Shown: positions 32,546 through 46,034, numbered from the stretch's first letter. The stretch: 64,000 nucleotides of DNA from Petrolisthes cinctipes (GCA_033782935.1 JAWQEG010003706.1:2501-66500); one strand, 5' to 3'. The notes: generated by a model not told the origin, from the letters alone. Numbers and translations are program-made.

Positions 32546-33296
32546 ATTATCAGTGAGGTGAGAACTGGGAAGCAGAGGAAGTATGAGTAAGTACTCTGGA
32601 GGATAATAAGTGAATAATTACGACAAGCCGGCAGTGCGTGAGGGTGAAGTCATGAAGCAGAAATTTACTTCTTAATCAGTGAAATATACCTGCAAGGAAC
32701 AGTGGTGTGTAAAAGTAGTGTCCCTCTCTCAACTCCCCTATTCTCAAAAGTTATTTTTTAAGATATAGTTATAGAAGATACGAAGGAATTTTTTTTTTTT
32801 TAAGATAGTGTCATGATTACAATTATATTCTTCTCATCAAAGTATATAATCACTTTAGTTATGATATATTGCACGCTAGAAAATAGGATGAAATTTACGT
32901 CCATGACTGTACATTCCACTTGAGGCCTCACATATTTCCCTTCTCAAATGGACTAATTAACACTGACTCCTTGTTGTATACCGCCAGGAGGAAAAAGTAT
33001 CAATTCTCCAAGACCTAATGAAATAAAAACCTTAAAAAATGAGACTCCTCAATATACACTACAGTATAATCTGAGTACAAGTTATGGCACCTTACCATCT
33101 ACATCATATATACTTTTTTCTTTAATTTCCTACGCTGGGTTCTCGATAATTATTCTAGTTGATGCACAGACGACAAGAAGCAATATTATTTTGAGGAGTC
33201 GACTTGTTTATAGATTACCAACTAATCAACCATATGGCAACAAATTCTTGAAAACTATAAATGGAAATAAACATCTATGAGCAATACCTGTATAAA
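32546..33296. other. Intergenic, no supportable gene
   Basis: AT-rich DNA. A T run lies near 32789-32800. Confidence 0.5.
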
Positions 33297-33375
33297 TGGT
33301 CTGTTTCCTGGTATAGGGTAAATTTTTAAGGAATCAGTCGCCTCTAATTAACCAAGAATTTACCGCACCTTTATA
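33297..33375. mobile_element. Palindromic MITE, copy H (right arm only)
   Basis: GGTCTGTTTCCTGGTATAGG is followed by GGAATCAGTCGCCTCTAATT. No matching left arm is visible upstream. Confidence 0.6.
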
Positions 33376-33751
33376 AATAGAAACCACATTTGGTAACAAC
33401 ATCAGGCAGCTATGAAAGCGTCAACGTATCAACATATAAATATAATCAATTGGTAATCATATGAGTACAATTTTTTTACATAGAATCTGAGGGATAACTA
33501 AAGAACAGAACTAATGAACAGAATATTATTATTGCTCCGTAGCTAAATTTGTCCAGTCTTTTATATCAAGGAGGAAAGAATAAAGAGCTCATCCAAAGAG
33601 ACATACAGTACAGAGTTTCCATGAAAAAGGTATATACAGTACAGACAGAATGGCCGTGTTCTGGATCACTGATTTTTACTTGATTATTCCGGGAACACCT
33701 CCAGAACCATGTGAAACGACTTTTGTTATCAATTGTACGTGGGATGGCGAC
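33376..33751. other. Intergenic, no supportable gene
   Basis: Nothing recognisable. Confidence 0.5.
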
Positions 33752-33807
33752 TGTGTGTGCGTGTATGTGTGTGTGCGTGTTGTGTGCTGTGTGCTGTGTG
33801 CTGTGTG

Positions 33808-33860
<53 letters not shown>

Positions 33861-33970
33861 CGTGTTGTGTGTTGTGTGTTGCGTGTGCGTGTGCGTGTGT
33901 GTGTGCGTGTTTGTGTGTGTGTGCGTGTTTGTGTGTGTGTGTGTGTTGTGTGTGTGTGTGTGTGTGTGTA
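33752..33970. repeat. (GT)n microsatellite with GTGCTGT and GTTGT interruptions
   Basis: Dinucleotide repeat that keeps all frames open (Cys-Val on plus, Thr-His on minus). Confidence 0.96.
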
Positions 33971-34022
33971 ACAGATACCTTCCTCAGCCTCCATGGACAA
34001 CCAATCCTTACCCAGTGGTCAC

Positions 34023-34390
34023 GTCACACTGTAGCCTTCTATATTACTTCTATTCTTCCCATTCCTGCCTTCCTACTTGGTCCCTTCAGACACTTACGGT
34101 TATAAACGATACACGATGCAACCTACTACAAAGACTTCAACCAGTACTTATGTCATACTAACATCACATAACATAGTAAATCCTTTCTTACCTCACTCAG
34201 TGGCCTTCTTTGACACTTACGAGAACATAATATACTCGAATCAGACTACTAGAGAGCTGTAATCAGTGCTCTTGTCACCCCTATAGCTTCCTATATTATA
34301 TACATTTCTCCCCTCTTCCTGTCTCAACCTTCCTCGACACTCACGAGCATATAAGATACATGATACAAACAAGCTACTAGAACGGGTTGC
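34023..34390 (+). repeat. Degenerate tandem repeat of about 125 bp, three units
   Basis: Units start at about 34023, 34152 and 34274 with GTCACACT, GTCATACT and GTCACCCC. Each contains a pyrimidine-rich middle, then GACACTTACGG or GACACTTACGAG or GACACTCACGAGCATA, then a CTACTA phrase. Similarity is moderate, so this is an old array. Confidence 0.65.
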
Positions 34391-36235
34391 CAATGTAGCG
34401 ATTTATTTCTGGGTTGACGATGATAATATCCTGTGGTCGTGAGTAATTTGAGCAGCATTATAACTGAAGATGATGGCTTATGTGGCCCAAACCCACCCCT
34501 AATCATTTTCGGCTTCTTCCAAAATTCTTGTAAACATGGGGCCATTTACACCATCGCCTGTTGAAAAGCAGCTACACTGGCATCAGAATACAGGTCACGC
34601 TTGGGTGAGCCTCGAGTCAGCCAAGCTAAACCCGACCATCATGCACTTGAAGATTATACAAAATGCCAGACTGGATTTTCGCCACTAGTTAGCTAAGATC
34701 TCAGCATCGTGTATTAAAATGATGCGAGGATAATAAATATATCAAGGAAGCGGACGTGACGACACTGTAAAGAGGAAGAGTCGTGGGAGTGCGACCACGG
34801 CAACTGTGTTGGTTACAGTCAGGTCCGGACACGAGGGCCAAGTTTTTCACGAGCGGTAGTGCAAGTTTCCCGATGTTTGTGGCCACATTTTGTACCATTA
34901 GGATTGACAGTGATGGTTTGTTAGCACGAAAACTATCAACATGCATTCCCCTTCCTTCTTTCAAAAGGCCTTACAAACTTCGAACATTTCCACCTACCGA
35001 CCGCAGAGAAACGGCTAAAATGGCATGTGTGTGTCCGAGGCTGTCTGGCCAGATAGGGTTATCATGTATCGTGAGGTGTACTTCCATGTTGTGTCAGAGT
35101 AACATAACCTAACATATAGTCCACCTACAGAACTTGTTTATATAGACTCCAATAACGTTGTTATTACCAAATCGTCTACTCGTCTTTCTGAACTACGTTT
35201 CTACAGAGTGTAGTTTATAAATTGCGTTTGACGAGATGCGACAGTTATTAATTGAAAACATACATCTGATTATATAAGAATTGTGCACATAAAATCGGCA
35301 ATGCTTTTAAAATTGTTTATATTTCTATGGATGCTAGACTGACTAAAATAAACAATGTATTTCCATCTCCTCCTTACGCAAACAATATATGCCTCAAATA
35401 GTATCATGATGGATAGATCCGATGCACTCTGAAATATTCTTTATAGTTCGTGCTGTTCCCGGAATGTTGGTTTTCATCTGTGGAATTTTCTGTGCACATT
35501 GCCCGAAGATTTAAACTGCTTTTCGCTGAATGTGGAGCGATAAATTGAGTTAATCGTGCATGATTACAACACTTCCAAATGCTCCTCAGCAATTAAGCGC
35601 TGGATTCCTATCGCACTCTTCAATTATAAGAAATTAAAATTCTTCCTTCGATATCAATACTCAGGTCGACTTAGCAAGATATTTCAAAGTAACCTATATT
35701 CTCGATAACATAATGTATATATCTATTACAATTATATATTGATAAGAAAATTTCCAATGTGGTCTGGTACTAAACACTTGCCCATCAATTGTAGTGTTTC
35801 TCAATAAAGCAATAGTTAAAAATAACGATGAAGACCATTACTTACCGAGGTATTTAGTGAGGTACTTACTGAAGTATTACTTACTGAGATACAAGCAAAC
35901 ACACCTACACACAGTACTCGTAATACACTTAATTAAGCATAGATACAAACACATACAAAAGAATATGAAAACCTACCCACATACAATCGAACAAATGTAT
36001 ATACGTAAATGCCATCTTCCATTATCTTTACAAGAACACAACCTACAGATACACACTTATACACTGTGTACTCTTATGTCCAAGCATACATACACACACA
36101 CTGGTATAAAGTAGGTTGAAGTGCTTATGTGATAGACCCCCACCCCAACCCCACCCACCACATACACACACTTCAGCTTAAAAATGACTGACAGCTGCCC
36201 ACCGCCCACACGATTATCGCCCTAATTATCACCTG
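34391..36235. other. Intergenic; less AT-rich block at 34760-35110
   Basis: Positions 34760-35110 are less AT-rich than their surroundings and contain AAAATGGC, but the plus-strand 109-codon frame (34783-35112) shows no domain. It might be an unrecognised non-coding exon or old repeat. An A run lies at 36239-36251. Nothing else is supported. Confidence 0.4.
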
Positions 36236-36349
36236 CTGAAAAAAAAAAAAAATGAAGACCCGAGCAAAAACTGGCCCGGTGTGAGGTTATGCAGGAGTAA
36301 TGGCGAATAAGGGGCGGTGCTAAGGCGATTAGGTGTGTATATTAAATGA

Positions 36350-36840
36350 AGGTGGAGGAGGAGGAGTGGGTCTTTGAGGGAGTAGTGAGGAGGTGGTGGT
36401 GGTGGCTGGCTTAATGGTATTGGGTGTTGATGAGCTGGTGTGATTTGGTAGTGTGGTTGTGGTATCATGTGATGTTGAGGTAATGGTATTTCTTTGGACT
36501 GGTGTTGTAATGGGGTAGCTGAGATCTGGTGTAGTGGTGTAGTAGTTTTGGATTGGTGTGGTGGTATGGTAGTATTAGACTGGTGTGGTGATATGGTAGC
36601 ATTGGACTGGTGTGGTGGTATGGTAGTATTAAATTGGTGTGGTGGTATGGTAGTATTAGACTGGTGTGGTGATATGGTAGCATTGGACTGGTGTGGTGGT
36701 ATGGTAATATTAAATTGGTGTGGTGGTGTGGTAGTTGGGTATTTTGGGAATGGTGTGCTGGTGTGGTTGGGGTTTGATGTGGTGTTGAGATATTGGTGGT
36801 GTGGTTGTTTGGTTGTGGTGAAATGCTGGTAAAGTTTTGG
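36350..36840. repeat. 27-bp minisatellite within GTGGT-rich DNA
   Basis: The core array at about 36520-36740 repeats GGTGTGGTGGTATGGTAGTA followed by TTAAATT or TTGGACT or TTAGACT. A period of 27 bp keeps frames open on both strands (9-residue repeats). Flanks are looser GTGGT phrases. Confidence 0.85.
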
Positions 36841-37011
36841 TCTGGAGAGTCCCGAGGTATTAGTGTGATAATTGGTAAGTTAGTATGATTATATTTACTT
36901 TGAATGAGTACTAAGTTGGCTTCAGGAGTTGTGATGTAACTGTGGTACTGGAATGGTGGTTGTGTTGATTTAATTGTTGTGGTTTCAGTGGCACCGTCGG
37001 GTTTAGGGGAC

Positions 37012-37141
37012 CGAGATGTAGTCAGAATAATGGAGGTAACTGAGTCCTTAAAACATTGCCAAGAAACACCACCAATACTGAAAAAGTTTGTTTCATATCA
37101 TAGTTAGGTGAAATCAGAAGCCTCCAAACTATTTATATACA
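37012..37141. mobile_element. Palindromic MITE, copy I
   Basis: It starts TTTAGGGGACC. AATGGAGGTAACTGAGTCC and CATTGCCAAGAAACACCACC are close to the copy at 51750, so these two form a subfamily. The right arm TCATAGTTAGGTGAAATCAG is followed by AAGCCTCCAAAC. Confidence 0.7.
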
Positions 37142-37240
37142 ATAGCATGGTCCATAATTAATGTTTATAGCTTCAGGACCAGTGACGAATTTTTGCAGTG
37201 TGATGGTTTTGTTGTGGTGGTTTTGAGGCAGTAACATTAA

Positions 37241-37406
37241 TTAAGGGGGTAGTACAGTGTTGGTAAATCTGGAACATCTGAATCCTTCAAACACTTCCAA
37301 GCAACAGAGTACCATTATTTTTTGTTGATCTGGTCCTGTTTCCTGGCATACTTTGGATGAATCAAGGTTCTTCAAAATACCACATTTGTATATACTTTCC
37401 CCTTAA
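37241..37406. mobile_element. Palindromic MITE, copy J (full length)
   Basis: The ends are TTAAGGGGGTAGTAC and ACTTTCCCCTTAA. Left arm TGAATCCTTCAAACACTTCC; right arm CCTGTTTCCTGGCATACTTT then GGATGAATCAAGG. It is 166 bp from TTAA to TTAA. Confidence 0.9.
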
Positions 37407-38579
37407 GGTATGGTGGCTGTGGTACTGGTGTGGTTTCAGAGGCAGGGATGTGTTGGTATAATGTCAGTATGGTTTTAATCGGGGTTTCAAAGGCAGTAAC
37501 GTACAGATATGATGACAGTATGGATGTAATTATTGTTCGAACAGGGACATTGACACATTGGTAAGTTGTCAGTATGGATGCATGTGTGGTTTCAAGGTCA
37601 GTGGAATATCCGTGTGAGAAAAGAATTATTTGTGTGGATTTAAATGTTGTAAAGTATTAACACAATGGCAGTATCGGTGTGGTTTTAGTTAGAGTGATTT
37701 AATTGGTTGATAATAAAATATAATTTAAATTTTCGTTAACGTTTAGGCTATGTGTGGTAGTGGTGATTATATTGTTTTTACTTCAGAGGGATAATGAAGT
37801 GTTTACATGGTGTTGGTTGAGTGTTTATGTATGATGAACGATCGCTACCGGTAAGATGGTAATTATGGCGTGATGCTGAGAGTGAAGTATTAAAATAATG
37901 GCGTAGTAGAGAGATAATAATGTGATGGTGAGGTGATAGTCTGGTGATGATGATGATGATGATGGTGCGACGGTCGAGTGGTGTTATGAAGGTAATTGTG
38001 TGGTGTTGCAAGCGTACAGACAACAACGTGTACTAAAAGGTGACTGTAATAGAGTGTCGTTACTGATGGCTTTTTGGTGGGGCGACGGCTTTGAAAATGG
38101 ATCTTCAGAGGGAACCAGGATGTTATAATTATTGTCGCCATGTCCTGCACTGTTTATTGCGAGTGGTGGTTCATTAAAAGAAAGAGTTAGTCTGTCTCAC
38201 GTGGCACATAATAAAAAAAAAAAAAAATTGTGTGGACGAAGATATTTTGTACAGGATATGAAATGTCACAATTGCCCTAAGAATGACGAGAGGTAGCTTC
38301 CAAGACAAGATGTATCAATTTACTTTTTTTCATTTATCCTATATTATATTTCCTTTTCTCTTCTTCTTTTCCTTGTTATGGTAAATTTTGTTATGGGCGC
38401 ACACATATTCTACGTAATATGAACTCCTTAAAACATATTATGTCTCATTACATAATTGTATACACACCAGGATATAACTCATATGCAACATTACCAATAT
38501 TTAAACACACACACATGTACACGTCCCGCATTCCTTAACATACTATAAATACGTACACACTACACATATAGACACACGT
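37407..38579. other. Intergenic; loose GTGTGGTTT phrases and short (GAT)n
   Basis: GTATGGTTTTAATC- and GTGTGGTTTCA-like phrases recur to about 37700. A short GAT run lies near 37946-37962 and an A run at 38213-38227. No gene is seen. Confidence 0.5.

Positions 38580-38585
<6 letters not shown>

Positions 38586-38636
<51 letters not shown>
38586..38636. repeat. (CA)n microsatellite
   Basis: About 25 uninterrupted CA units preceded by a short T run. Confidence 0.97.
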
Positions 38637-38637
<1 letters not shown>

Positions 38638-41600
38638 TCCATCATACAGATAACACACACCACTCACAACAGGTATGGTGAAGGTGAGAGACCGAACTGC
38701 GATGGTGTCAACGATGGTACGATGCAGTAGCAGCGATTATAGGGTACTAATGGTATGGGTTTTATGGCGTAAGGGTAGTGGTGGTGGGGATGGTAACAGC
38801 CGGGGTGAGAGGTGAGTACGATGTGATCTATAAACGCTCTTGTAAATTGTCGGGGGGCCATACTGCTTTGGTGTTTTGTGGGCTAAGGGTAGGGGATGTC
38901 GTGGGAGATAAGGACCCAGTAAAGACATACGTTATGCCATGCAAAGACACGCGCAAAAACGGAAAAAGGGAGAAGAAGAAAAATGGGTCATAATCACTTG
39001 TGGCATTGGTAGCGATTCGCCTAGACAATACTCCGTCGGAACGGGTTACTTTGACGGTGAAACTCAGATTATTTTGTTATATAATGTATCAGATTCTTGC
39101 CTTGGTGTGAATGTGCCTCAATAAAGGGTGTTGTGGAATATAGTTTTCTTCATTTCTTCTCTATACTTCTTCCCTTCACTTTGGATTAACTCATAACATA
39201 AGGGACACTCATCAATGTTGTTTTGACACTACCAATGTTATACACTAAAGTTATCAATTCACCAGTTTTTTAACAACTATTACATAAACTTTTGGTAACA
39301 GTGCGATTTTGTCTCGTGAAGAGATATAAATATATTTTAAGTCTGTCGGGCTTGAGTTAGTCATACATACAATATATTGCCCACTGACGAGTTTTGAAAT
39401 GAAGTCAATCAGACAAGAGTTTAGAACACTACCACTACATCAGTCCTTAGACCAATTTATGTGAGTAATTAGTTGGCCTAATTGTGATAGCATGCAGCAT
39501 AATTATCAAACATCACTATAATATAACCTCTCTTTCTTACAAAATGCAAGCAAACATCGGAAACTGAAAACTTTATCTTTCAAATAACAATAAATCTGAG
39601 TTGACGAAACAATATTAATACAGATAATGGCAGCAACACTCCTCTCCTCGACACTGTAAGAAACACTACATTTCACTGTATATAATGGGTAGGCTATTAT
39701 GTTAGCCATGTTGGTAAAACAGGTGTTGTTTTACAGGGCTGTTGAATGGTGTCGTGTAGCAGTGGAGAGAGATGGATGATTCCCAGATAACCGGATATAT
39801 CATTATCATTGAATACCTCAACTTACAAGGTGTTTTTATAAGGAAATGAAGTTTTTGACATGTTTTCATTAATATTAATCCCACAATTTCAGCAGAATAC
39901 ATTGTAACTGGTTAGTTAGAGGAGCCTGGAAATGTACAGTGAGAGAGATAGAAAGATAAAAGATTATGAGACTCGTAGATATGATAAGGCCAAGATAAGA
40001 TTCCTGACTTATACACGGTACCTTTTTCATCATACCAAAAAGAGATTTCCGGCCATAGTATTAGGCAGAATCTTGCATTATTCTCAGGGACAACACCAAA
40101 CCAGAACAGTGATATTGTAGCTAACATACGTAGTACTTCTAATTATAATTGTAAATTACTGTAATGAAGTTGCGACACGACGTAAACATATAAAGAATGT
40201 AAATTATTGCATACATTACCAGCAGGGAGTAGAGATAGTGAGAGTGGACGAGTCTAATGTTTGGGGTCAACTATTTAAAATAACGGAGAGAGTGGTAAGG
40301 TAATCAAAATGAAGAAGAAGGTAAAGGTAGGATGAAATTATAAAGAAATGTCGGGAGAGATTTACGATGAAAGGAAATATAAAACAATAAAGTAGAAAGC
40401 TTACAAATCCAGCTATGTTGCATGGCTTTGAGACGGAAGGCATTGACGAAAAAACAAATGAAGGAGCTGAAGGAGGCACAGTTGGAGATGCTGCGATTTT
40501 ATTGATAGTGACAAAGACTGATAGTATGAAGAACAGGTATATTAGAAAAACAAATATATTAAAAGAACAAGTATATAAGAAGGTTCAAAGAGGAGGTTTA
40601 TGGATGTGGTAAAGGTATGATATGCAGGTTCGACATTGGAGGTTGCTGGGAACAGAAGCAGATGGAGACGGATTATCCGCTGTAAAAGGGGACAGCCGGT
40701 GAAGACATTATCAGCTTCTATTTATATAACGCAAATAGACCACAAACGGAATATAATTGATTGTTATTTTAGTTATTCATTGTTCTGTTCCAAGTGCTGA
40801 TGAAATTTTATAAAGAACGGGAATATCGAAAGATTTCAATAATAATGTGTACTGAGGAAACATAAAAAATCTAAGGAAACTTTATTTTGTATATTTCGAT
40901 AAGACTCTTGAAATTCTGATTCATAGACTTGCATTTCCCTTGAAAGATGCTCATTGTAAGAGAATAGTTGTATGAGGGATACTGTATGTCACTGGTGAGT
41001 TTGATATACTTCTCTGGAAAGGAAGTAGCCTACACTCGCTAACAAGTGCGCTCGCCCTACCCAATAACAGAATAATCGAACAGGCACATTCTCCATACAA
41101 AACCATAATATTCAGTGGACAAATAAATAATTTTCTCTGGTGTTTTAATTCACAAGTCTGTAAAGATTATGGTACCCTAAGGTGCACAATATGGCAAATA
41201 AGGCGACAGTGCTTATGTTGGTGGCTGTACAAACAATATTTTCTCAGTATTTTCTGACATTTGCGATTCACCAAGGATAATATTTTTTCCAGTGATCGAA
41301 TTTGTTGAGCCAAGCAATGGAAGTGTATACTGCAGGCAACAGTTGAGTCATGTGTTGTTTACGTATAATAGAAATTGATTAAAAGAAACATCAAGTTCAC
41401 AAGACATTCGAAATTCCTGGCATAAAAATGTCATAGAAGATAATGACATCGTACTCTAACCTGCATCACTTAAGTACCTGAAATCACCAACAATAATTTA
41501 TCCATTTATCTTGTGTCTTGAATACCGCATTAAAATAATACCTCCATTAAAGAAACACTAACGCTCTGAGTTTATGTTCACTTTTTTTTAAGACATTATA

Positions 41601-42234
41601 CAAAATCCGAAAAAAAAAAAAATTCTCCGACGTTATGGTATGTCATTTTGGAAAAAGAAGTGGGAAGAAGCTAATGTTAAAAGTGTATCTATTCACGAGT
41701 AATGTTTAAAGAAATCTTTATATTATGAGTTCTGAATACATTTAATTGCCTTATAACCCAGGTTATCGACACAAAACATAATTAAGAAAAACAATAAACT
41801 GCTGAAAAATGGATCATGGAGTAGTAAAGTATATGAAAACATCCTTACAATGAACGAATATTAGAGCTATCAAAATAATTTCATGTATCTGTGAGAGACA
41901 GATAAATTTACAACAAAGGCGAGAGGTCCTTCGAAACAAAGCTCCAGACTAGATTTAAACACAGATAAATGACCAACACAAAAAATTAATACCGATGAAC
42001 TAATATTAGTGGACGTTTTCTAACTGGACTGGACCACAGTTTGATGGACAGCCAGAGTAACAGAACCAGGTAGAGAAATAAGAATGATAAACTAGACAGG
42101 GTGGGATATAACGTGTTGACGAGTGAGTTGGGTAGGCTTGGACAGTTTTGGTTCGTGTTGTTTACAAAGTAGGGTCGGCGGTGATAGAGATATGCTGGTG
42201 ATGGTTTTATGATGACACTGATGGCAGGAGCGAT
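38637..42234. other. Intergenic, no supportable gene
   Basis: AT-rich DNA. Short frames (for example 38778-38993, 39506-39709, 39912-40127, 40415-40612) are below 75 codons and have no recognisable motif. The larger frame starting near 42762 on the minus strand is driven by the repeat described next. Confidence 0.5.
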
Positions 42235-42660
42235 GCAAGGAGCGCCTTCTTCTTCTTCTTCTTGTTGATTGGTTAGTGTTGGTGGAGACAATGTTGGTTG
42301 TTGATGGTGGTGGAGACAATGTTGGTTGGTTGGTTGGTGGTAGTGGGTGATGGTGGTGGAGACAATGTTAGTTAGTGATGGTGGTAGTGGTGATAACAGT
42401 GTTGGTTGGTGATAGTGGTGGTTGGTTAGTGATGAAGGTGACAATGTTGGTTGGTTGGTGATGGAGGTGACAATGTTGGTTGGTTGGTGGTAGTGGGTGA
42501 TGGTGATGCAGGAGACAATGTGTGTTTGGTGGGCTGGTGACAGTGTTGGTGGTGACAGTGTTGGTGGTGACAGTGTTGGTTGGTGATGGTGGTGATATTG
42601 ATGGAGGGTTGATGATGGTGGTGATATTGATGGAGGGTTGATGATGGTAGTGACATTTAT
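42235..42660. repeat. GGTTGGTGATGGTGGTG-type minisatellite
   Basis: It begins with a (CTT)n run at about 42247-42264, then irregular GACAATGTTGGTTGGTTGGT units, and ends with a tandem GATATTGATGGAGGGTTGAT. A 258-codon minus-strand frame with His/Pro/Thr/Ser/Gln repeats is an artefact. Confidence 0.88.
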
Positions 42661-43738
42661 GGTGATGTGAGCGTGAGTGTTCGTATACAAGAGTAAAATG
42701 TTTCCAGATAGATATTTTAGGAATGAGGCCGCCCCCCATCCCGTTTGTCCGAAAGAGGTCACTCCAACTAAAAAATTATTGCGTTTACCAGTGCAAGAGA
42801 TGCCAAATTCCCAACCACAGTGGCAGCAATTTTAGTTATCACAGCATCTTTCCAACGACTAGGCTACTTCCGAAAGACCTCCATCCTGATCCACAGGCCT
42901 TCCAGTCTTGTGTGTACAGTCCCTCATTACCTACGACGACCAAAGTACAGTCAATTTATTGGTGTCTCGTAATATTCTCGGTGAAAAATGACTAAACGTA
43001 CGAATAATTAAAAAAACAAAATCTTATTATTTTTTTCTTATGCATTCCCATATTTCAAATTTTACGTTTTTCGATGATTATACAAATATATCAAGTAAGT
43101 AATAGCCGAACAAAATCTCAGATCCATATTTATTTAACCGAATCGGCAGTCAAATATTGAATAGAATGAACACACCAACGTTTCGTGATAGGGAGCCCAC
43201 TTAGTGCTGCATTAGGGATGAACTCTTTACAGTCCCACGAAGCGGCATGATTAAAACCACCTTTGTCTTGTGTATCAGGAACCAGTTTTGCCTGCACTGT
43301 GAACAGGAGCAGGGAGTGAACTGTCTACCTCTTGCACTTTAACTTCCATGTCAACAGGTCGGTGACACTTGAGCAGATATACTTTGAGGGAGTACAGTAT
43401 GTAGAAACTGTACGGTATGTAGGAGTTTATTACGAATTTGTACACATTTATGGAATACATTATAAGTAATATGTGAACTATCTTGGATGAAATCTAAGTT
43501 TAGTGAAGGCCCCTTGAAAGTAGGGAAATATATAATATTACACGATGAATAACAAATAACTGAGAAAGGAAATGAATGCGTGACTTTGGTAAGTAAAAAA
43601 ATTACAAAATGACGGTGAAGACAAACCACCGAGTCATTATTCCATATGAGCATGTGTTAAAGTATTAAATGTTCAGCACAAATTGAGTGAGTGCTTATAT
43701 AATGAAACCAAATGCGTACAGTGAGAAGATACATACTA
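42661..43738. other. Intergenic, no supportable gene
   Basis: No exon recognised. Frames at 42723-42995 and 43351-43653 have no domain. Confidence 0.5.
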
Positions 43739-43759
43739 AAAAAAAAAAAAAAAAAAAAA
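43739..43759. repeat. Poly(A) run
   Basis: About 20 consecutive A. It could be a retroposon tail, but no target-site duplication was found. Confidence 0.85.
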
Positions 43760-44050
43760 GTTATTGCGCATCCTTAGCTACTTCATTAGCTACTATTGTA
43801 AACAGAAATGACCAAATTTTCTACAACTTGTAAAACGAATTTCTACAGTTTTCTGTTAATATTTTTAGATTTAATTCAAAGGTTTAATTAAATACAGCCG
43901 TTATGTTCGCAGAGTAGTATAACTTCTTATAAATTTAGTATACTTTATAAATGGTTAAGCTCTGTCGCAATGTAGCCTATCCGTGAAAACGTAAAGGAAT
44001 AGGCTTCGCTCTCAGTGTTTGTTGGGTCTAAAAAAGTGAGGTTAACTTTG

Positions 44051-44280
44051 TAAAAGGTAAGGAAATTCAAGAAAAGGTAAGGAAATTCAAGAAAAGGTAA
44101 GGAAATTCAAGAAAAGGTAAGGAAATTCAAGAAAAGGTAAGGAAATTCAAGAAAAGGTAAGGAAATTCAAGAAAAGGTAAGGAAATTCAAGAAAAGGTAA
44201 GGAAATTCAAGAAAAGGTAAGGAAATTCAAGAAAAGGTGAGGAAATTCAAGAAAAGGTAAGGAAAGTCAAGAAAAGGCAA
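44051..44280 (+). repeat. 20-bp minisatellite, about 11 near-identical units
   Basis: The unit AAGGTAAGGAAATTCAAGAA repeats with only two or three base changes near its right end. Almost every unit contains AGGTAAGG, a consensus 5' splice site. No gene is known on either side. Confidence 0.97.
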
Positions 44281-44737
44281 AGAGGAAAGAGTGATAAGTC
44301 AATTGTGCTCATCACCACTTCATCACTCTCATCACGCACAGTCTGTGGAATGCTCAGAGAGGGAAAGATGATAAAACTGATGAGAACAAAAATTATAGTC
44401 TGGGTGGGAGTCGTGATACAGGTTATCAAAGTACAGCATCTGAAGATCACTGAGTGGAGGGGAAAATAATTAAGAATGTTAGGCTGTATTGTTGGCCCTC
44501 AGCAAACTAAAAAAAAAAAAACTAAAAAAAACTAAAATAAAAATGTAGTCGTATTAATATTAAGGCGATTTAGGAAGACAGTTTGTCTATAATATATGAA
44601 ATAGTACTGTATACGATTATACGTGTACATTAAACTGACAGTATATAATATTTTCATGAGATATGGTTGAAATTGATTGCTACTGTTTTCTCCATTATGT
44701 ACTATAAAACAAAACACCTACTTCCATATATATATAT
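44281..44737. other. Intergenic; A-rich run near 44509-44545
   Basis: Nothing recognisable apart from interrupted A runs. Confidence 0.5.
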
Positions 44738-44800
44738 ATTGGGATATTAATCTGTTTCCTGGTACAATTTGAGGGAATCGGTGACCAACTACTTCGACCA
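44738..44800. mobile_element. Palindromic MITE, copy K (right arm only)
   Basis: AATCTGTTTCCTGGTACAAT is followed by TTGAGGGAATCGGTGACC. Only one arm is present. Confidence 0.55.
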
Positions 44801-45450
44801 CAACAGTCTATTTCTTTAAGCTCCTGTTTATACTCTCAGTGTTCTCTGGAGATATGTTTTTTCTTACTTATGGTTTTGCATTGAAACAGGGATGCTGCTT
44901 TAGAGTAAAATGAAAATAATAAGGATATTATTGGAGATATGACGAAGGAAATAATAAAGTAATACTGCGTCATCGAATAGTTAACCTCTTCTTAAACACA
45001 TTATTATAAAAGGACACACATACAGTACTGTACAATACATAAATACGAGACATCCATGGTAAGAAAACATCGTGTAGGATATATCAATAGCGTAGTAGGT
45101 AGTGATCTAAAATATAATGTAGTGACGATATTGATGATGTAAACTGTGATGTAAACCTTGTGGATGAGCATCGTGTACTAATATATTATAACCTCAACCT
45201 TTATTGTATGTCCCAAAAACATATCAATTGATGTCAGTCTTCTACTTGACATCTATACGCAGACATAAAGGCAGACGATATTGTCTAAACCTATTGCAAC
45301 CCTTTGCATTATTTTTGGTATAAGAAAAAAAATATGAAATATTGACACACAAATGAATATAATCGATATCTAGTGAATAAAATTTTGAAGGTTAAGGTAA
45401 AGAAATATACCACTTATAATACCTGAGGGGAAGGCATAAGCATGAAAAGG
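44801..45450. other. Intergenic, no supportable gene
   Basis: AT-rich DNA without features. Confidence 0.5.
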
Positions 45451-45452
45451 TT

Positions 45453-45454
<2 letters not shown>

Positions 45455-45483
<29 letters not shown>

Positions 45484-45518
45484 ATATATATATATATATA
45501 TAAAATTATATATATGTC
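45455..45518. repeat. Poly(A) followed by (TA)n
   Basis: About 24 A residues, then alternating TA. Confidence 0.93.
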
Positions 45519-46034
45519 GATAAGAGGAAATACTGCAATACTTTAAGAGACGCAAATATCCCTGACCTCCCTGATCAAATTGTAGAATCTCAAGAGTCAA
45601 AAGATGAAGCTCATTGTTATGATCAAGTTGTACCTCATAAAATCTATTAACAGAGTCGTGCTGACCTTGACGACGGCCTCAAGCAAACTTCTTTGACGAC
45701 CTTATTAACTTTTAGATAAGGTACAAGTCGGTAATATCTCAAGTTGAAATTTTGCACATGTGAAGGATTATGTCCTAATATTTAATGTTGTTTTTCGATG
45801 TTTGAAGAAAGCTTCCTATATTAAACCGTGATTAATCTTTGCAATTTAAAGGTGTATATACAGCGATGCTAACAAATTAGAGTATATCGCTCAGTGGTAA
45901 CAGATAAAAAATCAATTAAAGTTTTGCAGTTCACGAACCATACTACCATACTACTATTAAATCTTAAGGCATTATTAGTGCAAGTATAATACATTACTGG
46001 TGATTTGTTTGTAATTGATTCATGAGAGAAGTTC
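45519..46034. other. Intergenic, no supportable gene
   Basis: AT-rich DNA without features. Confidence 0.5.

Noticed and set aside
34783..35112. 109-codon plus frame in a less AT-rich block
   Set aside because: No domain or start context of note. Composition alone is not enough to call an exon.
43739..43759. Poly(A) run as a retroposon tail
   Set aside because: No target-site duplication or recognisable body was found on either side.
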